Assembly: GCF_017873675.1 (NCBI RefSeq)
Contig: NZ_JAGGKK010000016.1
Coordinates: 1-64,000, forward strand
DNA: 64,000 nt
Source of the DNA: Virgibacillus litoralis
GTDB taxonomy: Bacteria; Bacillota; Bacilli; Bacillales; Amphibacillaceae
Direction of reading: 5' to 3'
Below the pieces are notes generated by a model. It was not told the origin of the DNA and ran no database searches. It saw nothing but the letters and a program-made list of their open reading frames with translations. Every line of letters starts with the position of its first letter. Position 1 is the stretch's first letter. Position numbers and translations under genes: made by a program. Shown here one piece after another: positions 53,858 to 61,807 of this stretch.

Positions 53858-54517
53858 ATGAATGTCCGAATTGAATTATCCTATACAACACCAAAGGGAA
53901 CTGAAGCAGCGTTCACGTCGGAGGAGATGCGTGCCAAGAAAGCACTATTATTAGCTGAAGACTTGGAAAAAACAGGACGAATGAAAAACATCATGTTTAT
54001 CGATAATCATGAAAATAGATGGAATCTGAAGGAACTCAGGAAACAGATGGAGGAAATTAAAACAGAGCCTCATAATGTGACGGTTTATTTTGATGGGGGA
54101 TTTGATCTGGAGACAAATAAATCAGGCCTAGGCTGTGCGATTTATTATGAGCAAAATAACAAGTCATACCGGCTCCGCAAGAACGCTCTTGTTGATGAGC
54201 TTGAAACAAACAATGAAGCAGAATACGCAGCATTACACCATGGGATACAGGAGCTGGAGCTTTTAGGTGTCCATCATTTACCTGTTACATTTATTGGTGA
54301 TTCTCAGGTTGTCATTAACCAGCTAAAAGAGGATTGGCCATGTTACGAAGAGGAACTAGCTAAGTGGGCTGATCGAATTGAAAGTCATGTCAGCAAGCTT
54401 GGTATTGACGCCGAATATAAACTAGTTTCCAGAAAAGAAAATAAAGAGGCAGATCAGTTAGCATCCCAGGCGTTAAAAGAAATTGAAATAACGAGTACGA
54501 GTGAAGTGAAGGCTTAA
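53858..54517 (+). CDS. RNase HI-like protein
   Basis: The protein has 219 residues. After a 70-residue N-terminal region comes an RNase H fold with the catalytic acids in VYFDGGFD, NNEAEYAALHHGI, FIGDSQVVINQL and NKEADQLASQAL. It would cut RNA in RNA:DNA hybrids, like the second Bacillus RNase HI paralogues; activity is inferred from the intact D-E-D-D set. AAGGGGG precedes ATG 53858. Confidence 0.85.
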   Translation: MNVRIELSYTTPKGTEAAFTSEEMRAKKALLLAEDLEKTGRMKNIMFIDNHENRWNLKELRKQMEEIKTEPHNVTVYFDGGFDLETNKSGLGCAIYYEQNNKSYRLRKNALVDELETNNEAEYAALHHGIQELELLGVHHLPVTFIGDSQVVINQLKEDWPCYEEELAKWADRIESHVSKLGIDAEYKLVSRKENKEADQLASQALKEIEITSTSEVKA

Positions 54518-54642
54518 CTATATATCTATATTTTTTCACCCTAACAAGTTAATACATATGAACTTAGCAGATAATTATTAAATTGATTCAAAAAGTTCTA
54601 TAATAGCAGTAGAGATGAGAATGAACTAGGGGAGGCAGACTC

Positions 54643-55857
54643 ATGGATCCATTAGATATAGTTGATAATCTGCATAAGGTAAAGCCTGTATATCAGCCAA
54701 TTATCAGTGCTGTTCGGTATGATGTGATTGGTTATGAAGTGTTGGGCCGGTTTCACGATGATCATGAGTGGAGAAGCCTTGGCGCATTTTTCCACGATTC
54801 CGAAGTCCCAGAAGAATTCAAGGTTGAAGTTGACCAGTACATATTAGAAATAGCAATATCAAAAATGTTGGAATTAAATAAGGAAGGTTTCTTATTTATC
54901 AACCGAAATGCTAAACAATTAATGATAGATAATGGCGAGCGCTTGTTGGAAACGCTGCTTACCTTTGAGCAAATAGGATTTTCTATGGACAGAGTTGTTA
55001 TAGAAGTTACAGAAAATGACTTTGATGAAGAAGCAGATTCCCTAAGTCATTTGCTTCAATACTACAAAACTTATGGTATAAAAATTGCTATAGATCGTGT
55101 GGGAGCCAAGAGCTCAAACATTGACCGAATCCGGCAGCTTGAGCCCCATATTCTAAAAATAAATACTAAAATAATACGCACTTATAACACGGAAGGCTTT
55201 CAGGATATTATGTATTCGCTATCCATGCTGGCCCGCCGAATAGGGGCAGCGATGCTGTTTGAGAATATTGAAGTTGATTCTCAGCTTTACTTTGCCTGGA
55301 AACACGGAGGACGTTATTATCAAGGACATTATCTGGCACAACCAGAATTTGATTTCGCATCGAGTGATTCACTAGCTGTAAATCTTGAAAAAGAAGTTAA
55401 TGTATATATTCAGCGTGAGAAATCATTGGTAGAGCAACGGTTAAACTTAGTCTTGTCATGGGAAGAAAAGATTAAAGAGCTGCTTTCCAAATGGGAGGGT
55501 CCTGATAAGGCAGACACATTTATTCAGGATGTTACCGATAAATTTAATGAACAAAGCTTTCGTATGTTTATTTGTAATGGCAATGGACTGCAGGTGTCTT
55601 CAAACTTTCGAAAAAGAGACGGGGTTTGGGAGCAGGAGCCACATGAAAAAGGATCAAATTGGGCGTTTCGTCCCTATTTCCTTGAAAATGTGATGCAAAT
55701 GAAAACATGGAAAAAAGGTATGCTGTCGGATATATATTCCGATATTGAAACAAGGGAAATGGTACGTACGTTTAGTTACCCATTAACTGATCAACATTTT
55801 TTATTTATTGATATAGGTTATACTTTCATCTATGAAAATGAATTTTTACTAATTTAA
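54643..55857 (+). CDS. EAL-domain protein with YkuI-type C-terminus, probably inactive
   Basis: This 404-residue protein has an EAL domain at about 15-240 and a YkuI_C PAS-like domain at about 250-400. The EAL motif is EVL (GYEVLGRF), which several active enzymes keep, but the loop normally DDFGTGYSS reads IDRVGAKSSN, losing key catalytic residues. It is therefore likely a c-di-GMP-binding sensor or effector rather than a phosphodiesterase, as proposed for B. subtilis YkuI. ATG 54643 follows GGGGAGG. An HD-GYP gene follows 243 nt later. Confidence 0.85.
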   Translation: MDPLDIVDNLHKVKPVYQPIISAVRYDVIGYEVLGRFHDDHEWRSLGAFFHDSEVPEEFKVEVDQYILEIAISKMLELNKEGFLFINRNAKQLMIDNGERLLETLLTFEQIGFSMDRVVIEVTENDFDEEADSLSHLLQYYKTYGIKIAIDRVGAKSSNIDRIRQLEPHILKINTKIIRTYNTEGFQDIMYSLSMLARRIGAAMLFENIEVDSQLYFAWKHGGRYYQGHYLAQPEFDFASSDSLAVNLEKEVNVYIQREKSLVEQRLNLVLSWEEKIKELLSKWEGPDKADTFIQDVTDKFNEQSFRMFICNGNGLQVSSNFRKRDGVWEQEPHEKGSNWAFRPYFLENVMQMKTWKKGMLSDIYSDIETREMVRTFSYPLTDQHFLFIDIGYTFIYENEFLLI

Positions 55858-56100
55858 AGGATGGGTAGATGAACCCACCTAAAAAACTTTTGAGGTAAAT
55901 TGTGAAAGGTGTAATTTGATTTACTATTTTATGTTAATCTAGGCATATAGTTACAAAAATTGTTGTATTGTGTGAAATTCCTTTAATATCTTACCAATAT
56001 TTACATATATCGACACTTCGCTTATACTACTAAGTAACTAGTCAATAAAGGTTAAAATATTGATAAAGGATGGAATAATAGATTCAGAGAGGATTACGAA

Positions 56101-57291
56101 ATGCAGAACCAACTAAGAAACTCTACTTTATTGAATGAGGAAAAACGAACCACTATATGGTTTTTGTGGTTATTTTATATCATATATATTGTTTATGATG
56201 TGTTTTATTTTTACATATTACCTGATAATCCCTGGAGTGCAGGACTAGGTTTACCTACATTTGGTTTTAATTACATTATGTACTTAGTAATGTTTGTCCT
56301 TTTACCAATATCCTATTATTTAATAAAAAATAATAACCCTAGACCAATTAAATATATATACTTTATAACTTTTACACTATTTAATATTGTAAATGATATT
56401 TGGGTATACTCAGGGAACGACGCTCCCTATGGCAGTGGTAATGTAATTGAAATAGTTATAGTGCTTTTTTCACCAATCTTTGTAAACAAGAAGTTTTTTA
56501 ATTTAGTGTTTTTAGGTACAATTTTAAAATTTATAGTTGTTGGACTTGCTATACAAGATCCTCTGGTTATACTGCCATTACTTATGGTAGGTATTTTGGC
56601 AATGATTGCCTTTATTCTTCTTACTCGTTTTTTAAGCTACGTTTCAGCCGTAGAGAGTTCCTATGATAAACAGTTGGAAGGTATGGTAAAAGGAATAATT
56701 GCGACATTGGAGCTTAAGGATCCATATACAAGAGGGCATAGTGAACGGGTAGCTGGATATGCTATGATTCTAGCGAATGCAACAGATAAATTTAAAGAAG
56801 ATGAATTAAAGTCTTTTTACTATGCATGTCTATTACATGATATTGGTAAGGTCCATATTCCGGATTATATATTAACTAAGCCTGGTAAACTAACTGCTGA
56901 AGAATTCGATTTAATTAAGACTCATCCAAGTGTTGGTGCGGATGCAGTTCAACAAGTTGAAGGGATTGCTGACAATATTGATGTAATATATCATCATCAC
57001 GAGCGTTGGGATGGTAAAGGATATCCTGATGGTTTAAAAGGTGAAGAGACACATCTATTAACTAGATTGACAGCAATTGCGGATGCATTCGATGCGATGA
57101 CTTCCTCAAGATCATATCGATCGGCATTACCTTTGGAGGAAGCCTATAACCAAATTATTGCCGGAAGAGGTACTCAGTTTGATCCCGAATTAGTTGATCT
57201 ATTTGAAAAAGTATTTCCTTCTTGGTCAGATTTCCACAACAGCTATTACAATAAAAATCAGAGTTTGGAAGAGACTGCTACTACTAACTAA
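56101..57291 (+). CDS. Membrane HD-GYP domain phosphodiesterase
   Basis: The protein has 396 residues: about six N-terminal membrane helices (20-180), a short coiled coil and an HD-GYP domain at about 195-370 with DPYTRGHSERVAGYA, CLLHDIGKVHIPDYIL and HHHERWDGKGYPDGLKGEE (GYP intact). It should degrade a cyclic dinucleotide, most likely c-di-GMP. The 21-codon peptide gene starts 16 nt after its stop, with the ribosome site right after the stop codon, so the two are probably co-transcribed. Confidence 0.9.
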   Translation: MQNQLRNSTLLNEEKRTTIWFLWLFYIIYIVYDVFYFYILPDNPWSAGLGLPTFGFNYIMYLVMFVLLPISYYLIKNNNPRPIKYIYFITFTLFNIVNDIWVYSGNDAPYGSGNVIEIVIVLFSPIFVNKKFFNLVFLGTILKFIVVGLAIQDPLVILPLLMVGILAMIAFILLTRFLSYVSAVESSYDKQLEGMVKGIIATLELKDPYTRGHSERVAGYAMILANATDKFKEDELKSFYYACLLHDIGKVHIPDYILTKPGKLTAEEFDLIKTHPSVGADAVQQVEGIADNIDVIYHHHERWDGKGYPDGLKGEETHLLTRLTAIADAFDAMTSSRSYRSALPLEEAYNQIIAGRGTQFDPELVDLFEKVFPSWSDFHNSYYNKNQSLEETATTN

Positions 57292-57307
57292 AGGAGGTGA
57301 AATTACA

Positions 57308-57373
57308 ATGAAGATCCGTAAACTTAACAAAATTAAAGTGACATGCTGGTGGTGTCCTTGGTTCGTACGCTAG
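57308..57373 (+). CDS. 21-residue Trp/Cys-rich peptide, possible RiPP or signal precursor
   Basis: ATG 57308 stands 7 nt behind AAAGGAGGTGA, the best ribosome site in the window. The peptide has a basic leader-like start (MKIRKLNKIKVT) and a compact core CWWCPWFVR with two Cys, three Trp and one Pro. A hairpin with T-run follows, then a PqqD-like/M50 membrane peptidase gene. Together these point to a ribosomal peptide that is processed and exported. I recognise no known family, and there is no radical-SAM or cyclase gene nearby. Confidence 0.65.
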   Translation: MKIRKLNKIKVTCWWCPWFVR

Positions 57374-57401
57374 TATCTTACACAATTTAAAGATTTTTTT
57401 T

Positions 57402-57432
57402 AGGGGTGCTAAAAAACTAGCATCCTATTTTT
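57402..57432 (+). terminator. Leaky terminator between peptide and peptidase genes
   Basis: AGGGGTGCT / AGCATCCT stem (one bulge, 8-nt loop) with a short T-run. Such hairpins often lower downstream enzyme expression relative to a peptide precursor. Confidence 0.6.
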
Positions 57433-57457
57433 CCATTTCTACAGTGGTGGTGTGAAC

Positions 57458-58642
57458 ATGAATATAACCTTGAAATCCCAACTAACCTTACATCCTCTAA
57501 CGATTCGAGAGGATAAAAAGCATTATATTGTCGAAGAAAGCCTTTCTGGTGATTTTTTTGAGATGCCTAAAATATGTATTGATGCCATCGATTTAATTAA
57601 TAAAGATGTTCCTTTAGACTATATCGAGCAAAACCTGAAACCACAATATCCAGAGGAGGAAGTGGATTTAGTTGAATTTGCTGAACAACTTGTAGAGCTT
57701 GGCCTTGTTAAGGAAATTGATGGTGAAACGCTTCAGGTTACCAAAAATAATGATTCTCCTCGAGGGTTTACGTGGCTTTCACCTAAAGTCGGACAGTTCT
57801 TTTTTAATAAAGTGACAACAAAGCTTTTTATGGCAATTATAATTCTAAATATCCTTCTTGTAATTGTAAATCCACAGTTACTGCCTACATACCAGGATTT
57901 ATTTATTTTCGATGCCATGACATTTAACATTTTAACGTTTATGGGTATTAGTTTATTGTTGATTGTTACTCATGAATTTGGTCATATTTTGGCTGTTCGT
58001 TCTCATGGCTTACCAGCTAAGCTAGAGGTTGGGCACCGATTATTATTTGTAGTGTTCCAAACAGACTTATCACCAGCATGGAAACTGCCACCAAAGCAAC
58101 GAAATGTTTTGTATCTCGCTGGGATTTGTTTTGATCAACTGATGATTCTTATTGCATTCACTTTAAAACTGTCTTTTCCGGAGGCTAGTTCACTCTTCAT
58201 TGGTATCCTGGGAGTTGTCGTGCTTGATATCTTTATTAAAACGATTTACCAATGCTGTTTTTATATGAAGACAGATATATATTATCTTTGCGAAAATCTG
58301 ACAGGGTGTTACAACTTGATGGAAAACGGAAGACAGTATTTAAGCAAATGGCTGCCATTTATTAAGCAGGATTCCTCTACTGAAACGTTTGAGGACGAAG
58401 CGAGAATTGTTCGTATTTATAGTTTTTTCTATTTAGGTGGGGTTCTTTTAACGTTTAGTATATTTATCATTTATTTTATACCACAACTATATTATGCGTA
58501 CTCACAAACGTTACCTGAATTATTACATCCTGGTGGGAACCCATTTTTTTGGGATGCGGTTGTTTTTCTTGGACAAACAATACTTATAGGTAGCTTACTG
58601 ATTTATTCCTGGCATAAATCCAATACCTCCAGAACATACTAA
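57458..58642 (+). CDS. M50-family membrane peptidase with N-terminal PqqD-like domain
   Basis: The protein has 394 residues. Residues 1-95 are a winged-helix PqqD/RRE-like domain (ITLKSQLTLHPLTIREDKKHYIVEESLSGDFFEMPKICIDAI). The rest is a 6-8-helix site-2-protease-like enzyme with HEFGH (172-176), a later FDQ segment (about 224) and a C-terminal membrane region. The layout recalls YydH, the peptidase that handles the YydF peptide in B. subtilis. RRE domains bind RiPP leaders, so the upstream peptide is its likely substrate. Start ATG 57458. Confidence 0.82.
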   Translation: MNITLKSQLTLHPLTIREDKKHYIVEESLSGDFFEMPKICIDAIDLINKDVPLDYIEQNLKPQYPEEEVDLVEFAEQLVELGLVKEIDGETLQVTKNNDSPRGFTWLSPKVGQFFFNKVTTKLFMAIIILNILLVIVNPQLLPTYQDLFIFDAMTFNILTFMGISLLLIVTHEFGHILAVRSHGLPAKLEVGHRLLFVVFQTDLSPAWKLPPKQRNVLYLAGICFDQLMILIAFTLKLSFPEASSLFIGILGVVVLDIFIKTIYQCCFYMKTDIYYLCENLTGCYNLMENGRQYLSKWLPFIKQDSSTETFEDEARIVRIYSFFYLGGVLLTFSIFIIYFIPQLYYAYSQTLPELLHPGGNPFFWDAVVFLGQTILIGSLLIYSWHKSNTSRTY

Positions 58643-58666
58643 GTATAAGTTTTGGAGGTGTTTTTT

Positions 58667-58969
58667 ATGGATAACAAAGATTTAGAGCAGGTATATAATG
58701 ATTATAAGAATCAGGTGGAAGCCCCAGCACAACCTGAAGCAGACCCATACCAGGAACAAATAGTTGCTGTTCGCAAAAATGATGATGGTGATATCATCGC
58801 ATTTAAAACAGAAACCGGAAGAGAGCTTGATTACGTGGTGGCACTTAGTGAAGCAAAAGAAGGTAAGCTGGCTCACGTAGACGTATTCCATAAGTATGGC
58901 AGGGACATAATCCGCAGTGAACCGGATGGTGTGAAAGAGAATAACTTGGATAATCTGGATACATTTTAA
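58667..58969 (+). CDS. DUF3892 protein
   Basis: The protein has 100 residues. A short polar N-terminus is followed by the DUF3892 pattern QIVAVRKNDDGDIIAFKTETGRELDYVVALSEAKEGKLAHVDVFHKYGRDIIRSEPDG. The function of the family is unknown. ATG 58667 follows GGAGGTG 24 nt after the peptidase stop, so it may belong to the peptide operon or just follow it. A terminator closes the unit. Confidence 0.83.
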   Translation: MDNKDLEQVYNDYKNQVEAPAQPEADPYQEQIVAVRKNDDGDIIAFKTETGRELDYVVALSEAKEGKLAHVDVFHKYGRDIIRSEPDGVKENNLDNLDTF

Positions 58970-58985
58970 ATAATAAGCTATGATT

Positions 58986-59016
58986 AAGCCCATTCCTTTG
59001 GAGGTCTGGGCTTTTT
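58986..59016 (+). terminator. Terminator after DUF3892
   Basis: AAGCCCA / TGGGCTT stem with T-run. Confidence 0.88.
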
Positions 59017-59027
59017 TAGTTATGAAA

Positions 59028-59172
59028 CCAAAATGGCTGCCGAGTGTGCCACCAACTATCATGAAAATGAACTTGTAATCGAGCTGGATAGGTATTCTCA
59101 TACAATAATATAAATTCTTACTTACTGCATAAGTACAACTAAGGATTTGCGATAAGCTAAGTTTTCTAAAAT
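59028..59172. repeat. Interspersed repeat, family C
   Basis: AAATGGCTGCCGAGTGTGCC and then CTTACTGCATAAGTACAACT, AAGG, AAGCTAAGTTTTCTAA. The first word is shared with 6.36 kb, the others with 18.07 kb. Confidence 0.65.
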
Positions 59173-59256
59173 TTATCCATTAAAATGATTGCCAACCATA
59201 TGATTGAATTCTATAATGGAAGAAATGTCTGAATCTTTAAAGGGGAGTGATGTCAA

Positions 59257-60165
59257 ATGCCAATTAATATTCCAAAAGAATTGCCTGCCAGTGATTCTTT
59301 AAAGCAGGAGAAAATCTTTGTTATGGATGTAGCGCGTGCCAAAACACAAGATATCCGTCCTCTTAATATATTAATCTTAAATTTAATGCCTGAAAAGGAA
59401 AAAACGGAACTGCAGCTGTTACGGCAGCTTGGGAACACGCCGCTGCAGGTTAATATCAGTTTTCTCAGGACTGCAACACACCGTTCAAAACATGTGAGCA
59501 GGCACCACCTGGAAAATTTTTATACAACCTTTGAAGATGTCAAAAATCGCCGTTATGATGGAATGATTATTACAGGTGCTCCTATCGAAACATTGGAGTT
59601 TGAAGATGTAACCTACTGGGAAGAACTGCAGGAAATTATGGACTGGGCGAACAGGAATGTCACCTCAACCCTACACATATGCTGGGGAGCTCAGGCAAGT
59701 CTGTATTATCATTATGGGATTGAAAAATTTATGATGCCGAAGAAAAGCTTTGGTATTTTTAAGCATCGCATATCGGATCCTACTGTTAATCTTGTGCGCG
59801 GCTTTGATGATATTTTCCATGCGCCACATTCAAGGTATACGAATGTTCCAAGGGAGGAAATTGAAAAGAATCCGGACTTAACACTTTTGTCCGTTTCTGA
59901 AGAGGATGCACCGTTTATCATCATGTCCAAAGATGCCAAAAATATTATGATTACTGGCCATTTGGAATATAATGCAACAGCTCTTGCTGAGGAATATGAA
60001 CGTGATATTGACAAAGGGCTGGAAATCGATATACCAGCCAACTATTATCCAAACAATGATGTTAACGAACAGCCGCCTAACATATGGCGCTCACACAGCC
60101 ATTTACTGTTCTCAAATTGGCTGAATTACTATGTCTATCAGGAAACACCGTTTAAATGGGATTAG
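59257..60165 (+). CDS. metA: Homoserine O-acetyltransferase (MetA type)
   Basis: This 302-residue glutamine-amidotransferase-like enzyme activates homoserine for methionine synthesis. Catalytic Cys142 is in [16 protein letters not shown], and His235 and Glu237 are in GHLEYN. Residue 111 is Glu ([10 protein letters not shown]); Glu at this site marks acetyl-CoA use and Gly marks succinyl-CoA, so this is an acetyltransferase. ATG 59257 follows AAAGGGGAG. I see no S-box or other riboswitch in the short upstream region. Confidence 0.93.
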   Translation: MPINIPKELPASDSLKQEKIFVMDVARAKTQDIRPLNILILNLMPEKEKTELQLLRQLGNTPLQVNISFLRTATHRSKHVSRHHLENFYTTFEDVKNRRYDGMIITGAPIETLEFEDVTYWEELQEIMDWANRNVTSTLHICWGAQASLYYHYGIEKFMMPKKSFGIFKHRISDPTVNLVRGFDDIFHAPHSRYTNVPREEIEKNPDLTLLSVSEEDAPFIIMSKDAKNIMITGHLEYNATALAEEYERDIDKGLEIDIPANYYPNNDVNEQPPNIWRSHSHLLFSNWLNYYVYQETPFKWD

Positions 60166-60197
60166 TTTCATTTGCCAATGTGGTCATTTAAATAGTT

Positions 60198-60238
60198 AAA
60201 ACTGCAATCTCATTTACCGTGAGGATTGCAGTTTTTTT
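60198..60238 (+). terminator. Terminator of metA
   Basis: AAACTGCAATCTCA / TGAGgATTGCAGTTT stem and T-run. Confidence 0.9.
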
Positions 60239-60292
60239 GATTGGAATAACGTTATCTGTATTACACATCCTACTATATGGAGGTGAATTCAG

Positions 60293-60436
60293 ATGGCAAA
60301 AGGTAAAAGCAAAAAAGATTTTGCTGATGAAAACAAATTATATAATCCGGAAGCAAAGTATTATGAAAATCAAGGCAGTGCAAATACATCTAATAAAGTT
60401 GCTGGAAACCAGCAGATGAACCGGAAAAATAAATAA
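60293..60436 (+). CDS. Small hydrophilic protein, possibly a spore protein
   Basis: This 47-residue, Lys/Asn-rich peptide (MAKGKSKKDFADENKLYNPEAKYYENQG then NQQMNRKNK) follows GGAGGTG by 7 nt. The composition is like small acid-soluble spore proteins, but it matches none I can name. A hairpin follows. Confidence 0.65.
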   Translation: MAKGKSKKDFADENKLYNPEAKYYENQGSANTSNKVAGNQQMNRKNK

Positions 60437-60447
60437 GTTCATCAGTT

Positions 60448-60488
60448 GCGCATGGTACTCTGGACTGGCAGTCTATGGTACCGTGCGC
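60448..60488. terminator. Hairpin between convergent genes
   Basis: GCGCATGGTAC pairs with GTACCGTGCGC (one G-U), with an inner GACTGGCAGTC, between the small protein gene and the convergent ArAE gene. Confidence 0.65.
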
Positions 60489-61534
60489 TAATTGTCTCTT
60501 TTCAATTCTATTATGCGAACCAATCTTTCCAGCTTATCCAATACGAAAAAGAGTTCAATAATACTGTTTGCAATCGGAAAAACAAAATTCCATTTATCAA
60601 GTTCCGCTCCTTGCAGTTCCTCGATAAGATTATTAATTGTGATTTGCATTGCAGCTTTTGTTTCCTTCTGCAGATCCATATTGAGGTTGATTTTATTTTC
60701 ATATAAAAGTAATATATTCTCACTGTAATTGTTCATTTCTTTTGCCAGTTTTTTTATCAGGTAAGCTTTATTGCCTTGAATTGCCTCTATGTCGTTGATG
60801 TTCTTCTCTAACTGTCGAATTAATGTCTGTTTTTTGCTTAGCATCTGGATCATATGTTTATAGATGATAACGTTTCTGTAAAAGCTTCGCCGATTTTTAA
60901 TAAACAGACGGCCTCTCTCGTCAGATATAATGTCATAATAATCTGTTGCATCATTAATTATTTTTTCAATTTCCCCGTCTTCTTTTTTCATTTCAGGAAT
61001 ATTCATAGTCTTATTCGGTATTACTCGCAATAGAAAGTTCGTTTTCTCGCTGGCATCTTTAATTAGACTGAATAAATTCTTTTGATGATCCGGTGGAAAA
61101 ACAATCATATTAATGATAAACGCAGAAAACACTCCAATTGTCACCAGTGATAATCGATCAACAATATACATAATGCTTAACCCATCTTCGTTTCCAAGCA
61201 TCAATGCGATAATGGTTAATACCGTTAAGCTTACAGTTTTATGCAGACCAAGCCTAACGTTAACTGCAATGGATATGATAACGACTAAACCAACTGAAAG
61301 TGGATGATGTCCGAGCAGAAAAGTCCCCAGCAAAGCAAACGCAAGCCCAACCCCATTGGAAACAACTACCTCTTTTATATAATTATAAGACCGCATAATG
61401 GAGGGCTGCATAGCCAGAACAGCAGCAATCGCCGCCACAATTTCCAATTCGAGTTCCAGCATACCTGTAATCAGTAACGTTAATACAACCGCAAGGCCTG
61501 TTTTTACCATGCGCGGGCCAATATTGAATTCCAT
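60488..61534 (-). CDS. Aromatic acid exporter/FUSC-like membrane protein (ArAE_1)
   Basis: The protein has 348 residues. Five or six N-terminal membrane helices (about 10-150, with AVLAMQPSIMRSYNYIKEVVVSNGVG) are followed by a cytoplasmic helical domain of about 190 residues (VFPPDHQKNLFSLIKDASEKTN, then coiled-coil-like LEKNINDIEAIQGNKAYLIKKLAKEMNNYSENIL). It resembles the DUF939/ArAE_1 family; substrate unknown. ATG 61534 follows GGGGTG. Confidence 0.85.
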   Translation of the reverse strand: MEFNIGPRMVKTGLAVVLTLLITGMLELELEIVAAIAAVLAMQPSIMRSYNYIKEVVVSNGVGLAFALLGTFLLGHHPLSVGLVVIISIAVNVRLGLHKTVSLTVLTIIALMLGNEDGLSIMYIVDRLSLVTIGVFSAFIINMIVFPPDHQKNLFSLIKDASEKTNFLLRVIPNKTMNIPEMKKEDGEIEKIINDATDYYDIISDERGRLFIKNRRSFYRNVIIYKHMIQMLSKKQTLIRQLEKNINDIEAIQGNKAYLIKKLAKEMNNYSENILLLYENKINLNMDLQKETKAAMQITINNLIEELQGAELDKWNFVFPIANSIIELFFVLDKLERLVRIIELKRDN

Positions 61535-61543
61535 GTTTAGCAC

Positions 61544-61807
61544 CCCTGTAATGTAACTTATAGTGTTATTTATATGCGGGGAATTATAGGACAGACCTAT
61601 GGAATAATTGTATGTACTGACAGAGGAAGCCTTATTTCCGATTCCGGTTTAAGGCTATTTTTTGGTCTATAAAACTACTACTACTAAGGTACTATTTGGC
61701 CTTGTTTGATAGACCGAATGACGCATAGACAAGCATAAATCAAGTTGGTAACCTTTATGTAAGGGTTTTCAATTTTTAAAAAATTAAATTAAAGGAAGGT
61801 GAATCTC
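61544..61807. other. Divergent intergenic region
   Basis: It holds a hairpin AAGCCTTA / TAAGGCT with T-run (61627-61663) and promoter-like AT-rich DNA for the glycosidase gene. No gene seen. Confidence 0.5.

Noticed and set aside
55858-56100. c-di-GMP riboswitch before the HD-GYP gene
   Set aside because: The GEMM consensus was not found in the leader.
59173-59256. S-box or other methionine riboswitch before metA
   Set aside because: The upstream region is short and lacks the S-box core and terminator.
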